Assembly: GCA_016297325.1 (NCBI GenBank)
Contig: JAEDGW010000097.1
Location: forward strand, 1-9,951
Reading direction: 5' to 3'
Source of the DNA: Coprococcus sp.
GTDB taxonomy: Bacteria > Bacillota > Clostridia > Lachnospirales > Lachnospiraceae
DNA: 9,951 bases
Shown here piece after piece: positions 1 through 6,640 of the stretch. Under the pieces are notes generated by a model. That model was not told the origin of the DNA, searched no databases, and saw only the letters and a program-made list of their open reading frames with translations. Made by a program: the position numbers and the translations under genes. Position 1 is the first letter of the stretch, and every line of letters begins with the position of its first letter.

Positions 1-29
1 ATAGCACAACCGGTGGTGCACATGACCGT

Positions 30-58
30 TTGACATATGCACTGCAGATTTCTGTTAT
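30..58 (+). promoter_or_regulatory. Candidate sigma-A promoter of the small basic protein gene
   Basis: A perfect -35 hexamer TTGACA lies at 30-35. The best match at 17-nt spacing is TGTTAT at 53-58 (4 of 6 to TATAAT), within an AT-rich stretch. Transcription would start near 65, leaving about 30 nt of leader before the ATG at 95. An imperfect palindrome at 4-19 (14 of 16 symmetric positions, centred on ACCGGT) lies just upstream and could be an operator or the end of an earlier terminator. The -10 assignment is the weaker part. Confidence 0.5.
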
Positions 59-94
59 ATAACATTTTAGGAAAACAGAAAGGAAGTGTTCAAA

Positions 95-220
95 ATGGAT
101 AAAAACCCAAAGCATCCATTGAAGAAAAAGAAAGTAGTTCAGAAGGTATATGCGACAGCAAATCATAACGCTGCAGCAGCTGAAGAACCAGCTACACCAA
201 AGTCAAAAAAGCATAAGTAG
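95..220 (+). CDS. Small lysine-rich basic protein, 41 aa, function unknown
   Basis: This 41-codon frame starts at ATG 95, with AAAGGAAG ending 8 nt upstream, and stops at TAG 218-220. I do not recognise a family. The protein has 11 lysines and 3 histidines against 3 acidic residues, a KKKK run at residues 10-13, an AAAA run at 26-29, and a Pro/Lys/Ser-rich tail ending KSKKHK. No membrane segment, signal peptide or cysteine is visible. The composition suggests a disordered nucleic-acid- or ribosome-associated peptide, but that is inference only. It has its own candidate promoter upstream and a strong terminator starting 15 nt after the stop, which is the best evidence that it is a real monocistronic gene. 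A longer overlapping frame from 150 runs through the terminator and is not coding. Confidence 0.65.
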   Translation: MDKNPKHPLKKKKVVQKVYATANHNAAAAEEPATPKSKKHK

Positions 221-234
221 TGATATGAGACGAG

Positions 235-275
235 AGTCCCCCGTATCTGCCGAAGGCAGGTATGGGGGACTTTTT
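235..275 (+). terminator. Strong rho-independent terminator after the small basic protein gene
   Basis: A 16-bp stem (236-251 with 255-270) closes a GAA loop at 252-254 and contains only two G-U wobbles. The outer part is GTCCCCC/GGGGGAC. It is followed directly by five T residues at 271-275, and the A at 235 can pair into the T run. This separates the small gene from the next unit. Confidence 0.93.
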
Positions 276-321
276 ATGTTATATGGGGGAGTTGTGCGGT
301 TATATCCGCAATTTACAAAAA

Positions 322-366
322 ATTATCCGCAATATATTAACTATGCTTTGATATATTGCGGATAAT
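322..366. repeat. Inverted repeat IR1, candidate operator over the -35 region
   Basis: The arms ATTATCCGCAATATAT (322-337) and ATATATTGCGGATAAT (351-366) are perfect 16-bp inverted copies. Extending inwards to 340/348 gives 18 of 19 matches around a 7-nt centre. The right arm covers the -35 hexamer and most of the spacer of the promoter at 348-376. A third half-site, TATCCGCAAT, at 303-312 lies exactly 21 bp (about two helical turns) upstream of the same decamer at 324-333. The arrangement looks like a repressor operator. Confidence 0.75.
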
Positions 367-376
367 GCTGTATAAT
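348..376 (+). promoter_or_regulatory. Strong sigma-A promoter of the HTH-AAA-nuclease gene
   Basis: The -35 is TTGATA at 348-353 (5 of 6), the spacer is 17 nt, and the -10 is a perfect TATAAT at 371-376. Transcription should start near 383, giving a leader of about 68 nt before the ATG at 451. The promoter is overlapped end to end by IR1 and IR2, so it is probably tightly controlled. Confidence 0.8.
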
Positions 377-404
377 ATGCGCAATAAGGCAATATATTAT
401 ACAG
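368..404. repeat. Inverted repeat IR2 over the -10 box and start site
   Basis: CTGTATAATAT at 368-378 and ATATTATACAG at 394-404 are perfect 11-bp inverted copies separated by 15 nt. The left arm contains the -10 hexamer, and the right arm lies just after the expected start site. The segment GCAATATATTA at 389-399 also repeats part of IR1 (329-339), which links the two elements. A second protein-binding site is more likely than an RNA hairpin, because the left arm would not be transcribed from this promoter. Confidence 0.6.
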
Positions 405-450
405 AGGTGATGTTTGCCAGTATGTTGTCAGGTGATTGGAGATGTTGAAA

Positions 451-2337
451 ATGAAAAGCTGTAAGCAGATAGCGCAGGAGTGGAACTTATCAGAGCGGAC
501 CGTAAATGATTTGTGTAAAAAAGGTAAGATAAGTGGCGCGGTAAAAAGTGGAAGAAAATGGCAGATACCAGATAATGCGGTAAGACCAGTGGATGGCAGA
601 GTTTCCAACAGAAAGTATATAAAGAAAAAAGATACTTGTGAAAAGAAATCATTACCAATTGGTATTTCAGATTATGTAAGGGCACAGTCGGAGTATTATT
701 ATGTTGATAAAACTATGCTGATAAAGGAATTTCTGGATAGGAAACCCCTGGTATCATTATTTACAAGACCAAGGCGATTTGGAAAAACTTTAAACATGGA
801 TATGTTAAGGGTGTTTTTTGAGATATCAGAGGATGACACCTCCAGATATTTTAAGGATAAAGCTATCTGGAAGTGTGGTGAGGAATACCGATCGCATCAG
901 GGAAAATATCCTGTCATATTTCTTACTTTTAAAGATGTGAAATTTGATACATGGGAAGCTACACTTGGAAAGGTAAGGGGGCTTGTTCAGGAGGAGTACG
1001 GAAGACATCAGGAGATTATAGAAAGCGATAAGATATCTGCCTATGAAAAAAAATATTTTGAAAAAATGCTTGATGGAACAGCAAATGAGGTGGAACTTAC
1101 ATCTTCGCTTGATAAATTGTCAAAAATGCTTGATGCCTATTATGGTAAAGCACCTATAATCATTATTGATGAATATGATACTCCTATACAGGAGGGTTAT
1201 GCAAAGGACTTTTATGAAGAGATTATAGGATTTATGAGAAATTTCTTTTCAGGAGCATTTAAGGATAATAAGAATCTTTCATTTGGCTTTCTGACAGGTA
1301 TTCTTAGGATTGCGCAGGAAAGTATATTTAGTGGACTTAACAATCTTACTGTCAATTCTGTTATGGACGATGAGTATGACAGGTATTTTGGATTTACCAG
1401 TGAAGAAGTAGAAACTATGCTTGGGTATTATGGTGTGCCTGAAAAGAAAGCAGAACTCGCGGAATGGTATGATGGATATTTGTTTGGAAACGAAGAAATA
1501 TATAATCCTTGGTCGGTTATTAATTATATTTCCAGAGACTGTAAACCTCAGGCGTATTGGGTAAATACTGGAAAAAATGAAATACTTGATGAGGTTTTGA
1601 AAAACGCTACAGATGATATTTCTGAAAGTTTATATTCATTATTACAGGGGAAAAGAGTCATTGCAAAAATCGATCAGAATGTTGTATACAGATCATTGGC
1701 AGAAGATCCGGCAAATATCTACAGTTTATTGTTGGTGGCAGGATATTTGAAGACCCCCAAAAAAGAACTCCAGGCGGATGGTTCATATCTATGTGAGGTT
1801 TCTATTCCGAACAAAGAGATAGCGGCAGTCTATAAAAGTGAAATTTTGTCACATTTGCTGCAGGTCGGTGCGATCACCCGGACAACTGCTAATAAAATAG
1901 CTGAAAGTCTGTATGCCAATGATTTCATAAAATTGGAGCGTGCAATAGGTGAGTATATGGATGAAGCAATAAGCTTTTATGATGCTGGGGCGGAAGGATT
2001 CTATCACGGATTAGTTCTTGGGCTTATAGCTATGATGGATAATCAGTATAAGATCAGATCCAACCGGGAGTCAGGTGATGGAAGATATGACATAAGCATG
2101 TTCCCAAGGGATGAAAGATATCCCGGTATAATAATGGAACTTAAGTGGAAGAAGAATCTGGGAAAAGATGCGCTTGACAAATTGGCCGGTGAAGCTCTGT
2201 CTCAGATTGGTGACAGAAGATATGATGTTCAGATGGCAAGAGATGGAATCAAAAACATATTGAAGATAGGTATAGCTTTTTCAGGGAAAAGCGTATGTGT
2301 GGAAAGCGAAAACAGTAATATATCTATAATTCTATAA
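451..2337 (+). CDS. HTH-fused AAA-ATPase-like / PD-(D/E)XK (DUF1703-type) protein
   Basis: The start was chosen at ATG 451 (628 aa) because GGAG at 438-441 sits 9 nt upstream. A TTG at 436 or ATG at 442 would put that site inside or against the start. Residues 3-50 form an excisionase/MerR-like helix-turn-helix (CKQIAQEW..SERTVNDLCKKGKI) with a GRKWQIPD wing. From about residue 68 it matches the AAA-ATPase-like family (PF09820 type): RPRRFGKT (106-113) as a P-loop variant, IIIIDEYDTP (236-245) as Walker B, then GFLTGILRIAQES (279-291), WYDGY (339) and NPWS (352). The C terminus is a PD-(D/E)XK nuclease-like domain (DUF1703 type) with D547 and E563-L-K565, followed by GEALSQI and DVQM. The biochemical role of this family is not established; nucleic-acid cleavage or mobile-element or defence roles are guesses. 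The gene is AT-richer than the ABC genes downstream, consistent with horizontal acquisition. It has its own operator-covered promoter and no terminator before the ABC operon. Confidence 0.9.
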   Translation: MKSCKQIAQEWNLSERTVNDLCKKGKISGAVKSGRKWQIPDNAVRPVDGRVSNRKYIKKKDTCEKKSLPIGISDYVRAQSEYYYVDKTMLIKEFLDRKPLVSLFTRPRRFGKTLNMDMLRVFFEISEDDTSRYFKDKAIWKCGEEYRSHQGKYPVIFLTFKDVKFDTWEATLGKVRGLVQEEYGRHQEIIESDKISAYEKKYFEKMLDGTANEVELTSSLDKLSKMLDAYYGKAPIIIIDEYDTPIQEGYAKDFYEEIIGFMRNFFSGAFKDNKNLSFGFLTGILRIAQESIFSGLNNLTVNSVMDDEYDRYFGFTSEEVETMLGYYGVPEKKAELAEWYDGYLFGNEEIYNPWSVINYISRDCKPQAYWVNTGKNEILDEVLKNATDDISESLYSLLQGKRVIAKIDQNVVYRSLAEDPANIYSLLLVAGYLKTPKKELQADGSYLCEVSIPNKEIAAVYKSEILSHLLQVGAITRTTANKIAESLYANDFIKLERAIGEYMDEAISFYDAGAEGFYHGLVLGLIAMMDNQYKIRSNRESGDGRYDISMFPRDERYPGIIMELKWKKNLGKDALDKLAGEALSQIGDRRYDVQMARDGIKNILKIGIAFSGKSVCVESENSNISIIL

Positions 2338-2357
2338 TATAGAAAGGACGGTGCAGG

Positions 2358-3059
2358 ATGAGCTACGTAGAATTTCGTGACATAAAGAAAGTATACAAGA
2401 CAGGTGAGGTGGAGATCAACGCTCTGCGAGATGTGAATTTCGAGATAGAGAAGGGGGAGTTCTGCGTTATAGTCGGAGCTTCCGGTGCTGGTAAGACTAC
2501 TATACTGAATATACTTGGCGGTATGGATACCCTTACGAGTGGAAGTGTGAAACTTGACGGAAAGGAGATATCAACACTTAACAAGAGGCAGCTCACAGCG
2601 TACAGAAGGTATGATGTGGGATTCGTGTTCCAGTTCTATAATCTGGTGCAGAATCTGACAGCCCTTGAGAACGTGGAGCTGGCGGCACAGATCTGTAAGG
2701 AGCCGTTAGATGCGGCGACTGTGCTGAAGCAGGTCGGACTTGAAGATCGTATGGCGAATTTCCCGGCACAGCTCTCAGGTGGTGAGCAGCAGAGAGTTGC
2801 CATAGCGAGGGCACTGGCAAAGAATCCAAAACTTCTGCTCTGTGATGAGCCGACGGGTGCACTTGACTACAACACGGGCAAGGCTGTGTTGAAGCTTCTT
2901 CAGGATACATGCAGGAATACAGGAACCACAGTCATAGTCATAACCCACAATCAGGCGCTGACCGCCATGGCGGACAGAGTCATCACGGTGAAGAGTGGAA
3001 CAGTGGAGAAAGTGGTTATGAATGACAACATCAAGAATGTAGAAGATCTGGAATGGTAG
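2358..3059 (+). CDS. ABC transporter ATP-binding protein (LolD/MacB/FtsE-like)
   Basis: This 233-aa cytoplasmic ATPase would power the FtsX-like permease encoded 7 nt downstream. All ABC motifs are intact: Walker A GASGAGKT (40-47), Q-loop Q92 in FVFQFYNL, signature LSGGEQQR (139-146), Walker B LLLCDEP (159-165, catalytic E164), D-loop ALD, and H-loop H197 in VITHNQA. The length and the FQFYNLVQNLTALENVELA segment are typical of the LolD/MacB group. That group couples ATP hydrolysis to mechanical movement of an FtsX-type permease rather than classical import. The start ATG has AAAGGA 9 nt upstream. The gene begins 20 nt after the stop of the preceding ATPase/nuclease gene with no terminator between, so it may be read through from that promoter. 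Two TATAAT hexamers at 2325 and 2333 could serve an internal promoter but lack a good -35. The substrate cannot be told from sequence. Confidence 0.95.
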   Translation: MSYVEFRDIKKVYKTGEVEINALRDVNFEIEKGEFCVIVGASGAGKTTILNILGGMDTLTSGSVKLDGKEISTLNKRQLTAYRRYDVGFVFQFYNLVQNLTALENVELAAQICKEPLDAATVLKQVGLEDRMANFPAQLSGGEQQRVAIARALAKNPKLLLCDEPTGALDYNTGKAVLKLLQDTCRNTGTTVIVITHNQALTAMADRVITVKSGTVEKVVMNDNIKNVEDLEW

Positions 3060-3066
3060 GTGGCCT

Positions 3067-5616
3067 ATGAAATCAATGATGAGACGCACGACATTTCGTG
3101 AGATAAAAAATACATTTGGAAGATTTGCGGCCATCATGGCTATCGTAGCTCTTGGTGTGGGATTTTTCTCAGGACTCAAGATGACGAAGCCGGACATGGT
3201 GAACACCGTATCGAACTTCCTTGACGAGGAGAATTTCTATGATCTGCACCTACTGTCGACTCTTGGTTACACGGATGATGACGTGGATGCATTTGCCGGA
3301 GAGAAGGACGTGCTGTATGCCGAGGGCGGCTACAGCCTGGATGTCCTATACAAGAATGAAGGTGAAAATGACAGGGTGCTGAAGACGATATCAGTTCCGG
3401 AGAACGTCAATAAACTGAGGCTTGTGGACGGACAGTATCCGTCAAAGGATGACGAATGTGTGATAGATGCCAAGATGGGTGATGTGAAGATAGGCGATAC
3501 CATAGAGGTGTCTGATGAGAACACGGACAGCACGAAAGCGATGATGAAGACGAAGACATTTACAGTTGTGGGAACCGTGAATTCTCCGCTGTATATCAAT
3601 TTCGAGAGAGGCACTACGACTCTGGGAAATGGACGTATAGCAGGATTTGTCTACATCAGTCCGGATGCGGTGGAAAGTGATTATTACACCGATGTATATG
3701 TGGCATTTGACCAGAAGTTTGATCTCTACGCTGATGAGTATGACGATTTTATAGATGGCAAGAAAGACGAATTGGACTCCATATGTAAGACTAGGGTGCT
3801 TGACAGGTATAAGGACATTCTCATGTCAAAGGGTATGACTGAGGATATGGTGAAGGATGTCACGATGGATGATGCGGAAGGCGTAAGTTACTACATACTT
3901 GGCAGGGAGACGAACATCGGCTATGTGTGCTTTGAGAGTGACTCGGACATCGTAAATGGTGTGGCAAAGGTATTCCCTGTATTCTTCATCCTTGTGGCGG
4001 TTCTGGTGTGCATGACGACCATGAACAGGATGGTCGAGGAACAGCGTTCTATGATAGGTATGCTGAAGGCTCTCGGTTATGGCGAGGCGGCCATCATGGG
4101 CAAATATATGATCTACTCGGGAACTGCGGCAGTGGTCGGATGCGTGGGAGGATATCTAATCGGCACTTACGTATTTCCGGAAGTTATCTGGTATGCATAC
4201 CATCTCATGTATTTGAATATACCTCTTGAGAGGGTAACTGACTGGACATTGGTTCTCATAGTGCTTGCGGCATCGCTTCTGTGTACGGTCGGAACAACAT
4301 GGTTCTCTTGCAGATATGAGCTCTCAGAGACTGCGGCAGGGCTTATGAGACCGAAGGCGCCGAAGCCTGGCAAGAGGGTGCTGCTTGAGCGCATTCCGTT
4401 TATATGGAAGAGACTGAAATTTTTAAAGAAGGTATCTGTCAGAAATATATTCAGGTACAAGAAGAGATTCTTCATGATGATAATAGGCATAAGCGGCTGC
4501 ACTGCACTTCTCCTTACGGGATTTGGAATAAATGATTCCATAAGCGGATTTGCAGACAACCAGTATGAGGAGATACAGGTCGGGGATGGCGTTGCCACCC
4601 TGAACGTGCCGATGACGAGTGAAGATGTGCAGAGTGACGCCGAAGAAGATGACGGCATTGGCGGAACTGCATCAGGTGAAAAGGCTGATAACACCCAAAA
4701 GAGCCTGTCAGACAGGCTTGAAGAAGATACGTCCTGCTATGATTTTGTCAGCGAGTCGAGCTGGGATCTGGTGGAGGACGATGGTATAAAGTCCGTGAAC
4801 ATGGTCATCATGGAAAAACCTGAAAATGTGGACAGATACATGAAGTTTGCGGATAAGTCCGGAGTGAGGATAGCGTATCCGGGCAAGGGTGAAGCAGTTA
4901 TTAACAATGCGCTGGCAGATCTGTACAACCTGAAGGTCGGGGATGAGATAACTGTCAGAAACAGCGACATGAAGGAGATAAAAGCCAACGTATCAGGAAT
5001 CTTCAGAAACCATGTGTACAACTACGTATACATCTCACCTGACACCTACGAAGATCAGATGGGCGAGGCTCCTGTTTACAAGTCAGTGTATTTCAATCTC
5101 AAGGATGGCGCAGATGCACATGAGATATCAGCAGATCTCATGGATAACACGGAAGTTGTATCGGTTACGATGAACAAGGATATGAAGGACAGAATATCCA
5201 AGATGATGAAGAGTCTGAACTATATAGTCATAGTTGTCATACTCTCCGCCGGAGCACTGGCATTCATCGTTCTGTACAACCTGACAAATATAAATATTAC
5301 AGAGAGGATCAGAGAAATCGCCACCATCAAGGTGCTGGGATTTTTCAAGAATGAGACGTCTGCATATGTGTTCAGGGAGAACAGAGTCCTCACCGCATTT
5401 GGAATTGTGGTGGGCCTGCTGCTTGGAATATTGCTCCACGGATTTGTCATAGGGCAGATCAAGGTGGATATGGTCTCATTTGACACATATATAGCTCCGA
5501 TGAGTTATGTGTACAGTATCATACTGACATTTGTGTTCAACTTCCTTGTGAACAGGATCATGTCAGTGCGGCTTGACCGGATAAATATGGCGGAATCACT
5601 CAAATCGGTTGAATGA
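3067..5616 (+). CDS. FtsX-like ABC transporter permease, two-unit type, 849 aa
   Basis: This is the membrane partner of the ATPase just upstream. By eye there are about eight hydrophobic segments: 18-38, 302-322, 352-372, 393-413, 468-488, 718-738, 774-797 and 812-830. They form two FtsX-like units, each with one helix, a large external domain (about 39-300 and 489-715) and three helices. Repeated family signatures follow each external domain: MNRMVEEQRSMIGMLKALGY (319-338) and NINITERIREIATIKVLGFF (741-760), both coupling segments facing the ATPase. The second external domain opens with an acidic, low-complexity stretch (about 517-555). The ATG at 3067 follows AGGTGG closely; ATG 3076 or 3079 are alternatives. 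No two-component system of the BceRS kind is adjacent, so antibiotic export is not specifically supported. Lipid, lipoprotein or peptide handling remain possible. A terminator follows at 5664. Confidence 0.93.
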   Translation: MKSMMRRTTFREIKNTFGRFAAIMAIVALGVGFFSGLKMTKPDMVNTVSNFLDEENFYDLHLLSTLGYTDDDVDAFAGEKDVLYAEGGYSLDVLYKNEGENDRVLKTISVPENVNKLRLVDGQYPSKDDECVIDAKMGDVKIGDTIEVSDENTDSTKAMMKTKTFTVVGTVNSPLYINFERGTTTLGNGRIAGFVYISPDAVESDYYTDVYVAFDQKFDLYADEYDDFIDGKKDELDSICKTRVLDRYKDILMSKGMTEDMVKDVTMDDAEGVSYYILGRETNIGYVCFESDSDIVNGVAKVFPVFFILVAVLVCMTTMNRMVEEQRSMIGMLKALGYGEAAIMGKYMIYSGTAAVVGCVGGYLIGTYVFPEVIWYAYHLMYLNIPLERVTDWTLVLIVLAASLLCTVGTTWFSCRYELSETAAGLMRPKAPKPGKRVLLERIPFIWKRLKFLKKVSVRNIFRYKKRFFMMIIGISGCTALLLTGFGINDSISGFADNQYEEIQVGDGVATLNVPMTSEDVQSDAEEDDGIGGTASGEKADNTQKSLSDRLEEDTSCYDFVSESSWDLVEDDGIKSVNMVIMEKPENVDRYMKFADKSGVRIAYPGKGEAVINNALADLYNLKVGDEITVRNSDMKEIKANVSGIFRNHVYNYVYISPDTYEDQMGEAPVYKSVYFNLKDGADAHEISADLMDNTEVVSVTMNKDMKDRISKMMKSLNYIVIVVILSAGALAFIVLYNLTNINITERIREIATIKVLGFFKNETSAYVFRENRVLTAFGIVVGLLLGILLHGFVIGQIKVDMVSFDTYIAPMSYVYSIILTFVFNFLVNRIMSVRLDRINMAESLKSVE

Positions 5617-5663
5617 TCCCTTCATAAAATGCCTGTAACAGAATAGTTTAGATGTTTATGACG

Positions 5664-5708
5664 ATCCACAGGACGTACAGCATAAGCTGTAAGCCCTGTG
5701 GATTTTTT
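5664..5708 (+). terminator. Rho-independent terminator of the ABC operon
   Basis: ATCCACAGG (5664-5672) pairs with CCTGTGGAT (5695-5703). An inner ACAGC/GCTGT stem (5677-5681 with 5686-5690) closes an ATAA loop. A run of six T residues at 5703-5708 follows the stem. It lies 47 nt after the permease stop. Confidence 0.88.
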
Positions 5709-5898
5709 GATGCAAAAAAAGTTGTTTTTACCGTTTATTACTAGCCGTTTGGTTAGTGTACATGAAAAAATACAGCAATTATAATTGTGGATATATTATT
5801 GATACCAGAATGTGACGGCTTAAAACGGCTGGTGCTCATGGCTGGTTTTTCAAAGAAAGCCTGCAAAGAACTGTGTCCTCAGGACATGGTCCGGAAAT
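5709..5898. other. Intergenic stretch with one possible promoter
   Basis: A possible promoter is TGTACA (5757-5762, 4 of 6), a 17-nt spacer, then TATAAT (5780-5785). The frame of the following Ig-like gene is open back to a TAA at 5821-5823, but the residues there resemble no signal peptide. A competing 33-codon frame from ATG 5838 has no ribosome site. There is also a direct repeat ACGGCT at 5816-5821 and 5825-5830. The stretch could be the decayed 5' part of the surface-protein gene. I see no RNA gene in it. Confidence 0.35.
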
Positions 5899-6579
5899 GT
5901 GACAGGAAAGCAGACGGTTCGCAAGGTGGTAGTAAATAAGGATATTACTGTAAATGCTAAATTTGCAGCTAAGGTACCTGCTAAAACTGTAAATGGAATA
6001 AACAGAAACATCCACGCAAAAGCAGCCGGAAGCTCACTGGCGGTTGTATGGGGCAAGGTTATCGATGCAGATGGATACGAGATCTATATGCAGCAGTGCT
6101 ATAAGGACTTTGACTCAAAGAGCAAGGTAAAGGTAGTAAAGGGCGCAGCAAACACAAGAGCAGTCATATCCAAGATAAATAACAAATCACTTGCTGAATA
6201 TGGTATAGTTAAGACACAGATTCGGGCATATAAATATGTGAACGGCAAGAAGAAGTATGTAGACATAAGTGTGATGCTTCACACTGTGATAAGCAGTTCT
6301 GAATACACGAATGTAAAGAGTATGTCACTTGCAAAGAAGGCGTATACTCTGGATGTCAATCAGACAGCAGTATTAAAACCGGTACTGACAAAGGTTAATA
6401 CTAAGAAGAAGCTGCTTGGCAAGGATCACGGTCCGTTCATACTGTACTATTCAACAAATAAGAATGTGGCAGTAGTCAGTGATACAGGAAAGATCACGGC
6501 GAAGGCTGCAGGAAAATGTACGGTATATGTCATAACAGTGAATGGTGTTACACAGCCGGTACAGATAACAGTGAGATAA
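5899..6579 (+). CDS. FN3-like plus Big_2 Ig-like surface-protein fragment, 226 aa
   Basis: Residues about 36-130 look like a fibronectin-III-like module as found in clostridial surface proteins (SLAVVWGKVIDADGYEIY, then KTQIRAYKYVNGKKKYV). Residues about 141-226 look like a bacterial Ig-like group 2 (Big_2) module: LAKKAYTLDVNQTAVLKPVL, STNKNVAVVSDTGKITAKAAGKCTVYV, ending in VQITVR. Such modules normally form the stalk or cell-wall-facing part of large secreted proteins. Here the frame starts at a GTG with no credible ribosome site, and no signal peptide, membrane segment or sortase motif is present. The in-frame sequence before the GTG, back to the stop at 5821, is equally uninformative. I therefore read it as the C-terminal end of a truncated gene, possibly untranslated, though a short intact cytoplasmic product cannot be excluded. 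Codon use resembles the neighbouring genes. A GC-rich hairpin at 6609-6640 follows. Confidence 0.6.
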   Translation: MTGKQTVRKVVVNKDITVNAKFAAKVPAKTVNGINRNIHAKAAGSSLAVVWGKVIDADGYEIYMQQCYKDFDSKSKVKVVKGAANTRAVISKINNKSLAEYGIVKTQIRAYKYVNGKKKYVDISVMLHTVISSSEYTNVKSMSLAKKAYTLDVNQTAVLKPVLTKVNTKKKLLGKDHGPFILYYSTNKNVAVVSDTGKITAKAAGKCTVYVITVNGVTQPVQITVR

Positions 6580-6608
6580 TAGCTCACAGTTTAGCAGCAA
6601 AATCAAAG

Positions 6609-6640
6609 CATCCGGGGACTGGGTGGCCAGCCCCCGGATG
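6609..6640 (+). terminator. GC-rich hairpin, weak terminator candidate
   Basis: CATCCGGGG (6609-6617) pairs with CCCCGGATG (6632-6640). One A-C mismatch follows, then CTGG/CCAG (6619-6622 with 6627-6630) around a GTGG loop. The downstream sequence is TATTTATAT rather than a clean T run. It may end transcription of the Ig-like gene or be part of the structured leader of the next gene. The first repeat unit begins inside this hairpin. Confidence 0.45.

Noticed and set aside
150..365. 71-codon plus-strand frame from 150
   Set aside because: It runs out of frame through the small gene, the terminator and the operator repeats, with no ribosome site.
322..404. IR1/IR2 as ends of a transposon
   Set aside because: No matching terminal repeat or target duplication is seen at 2300-2360, and no transposase is encoded; the fit to the promoter favours an operator.
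394..430. Divergent promoter on the minus strand from the mirrored TATAAT in IR2
   Set aside because: The palindrome gives a minus-strand -10, but no -35 lies at 16-18 nt (a TGACAA is 22 nt away) and no gene lies on that strand upstream.
4167..4694. 175-codon minus-strand frame inside the permease gene
   Set aside because: The plus-strand permease reads through here with membrane segments and FtsX signatures; the antisense translation resembles no family.
451..5616. A joint defence system of the HTH-AAA-nuclease protein with the ABC transporter
   Set aside because: Adjacency is the only link. Composition differs between them and no known defence system has this pair, so a functional unit is not supported.
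5838..5939. 33-codon frame with five... cysteine-containing residues before the Ig-like gene
   Set aside because: It has no ribosome site or promoter at a suitable distance and overlaps the Ig-like frame; more likely non-coding.
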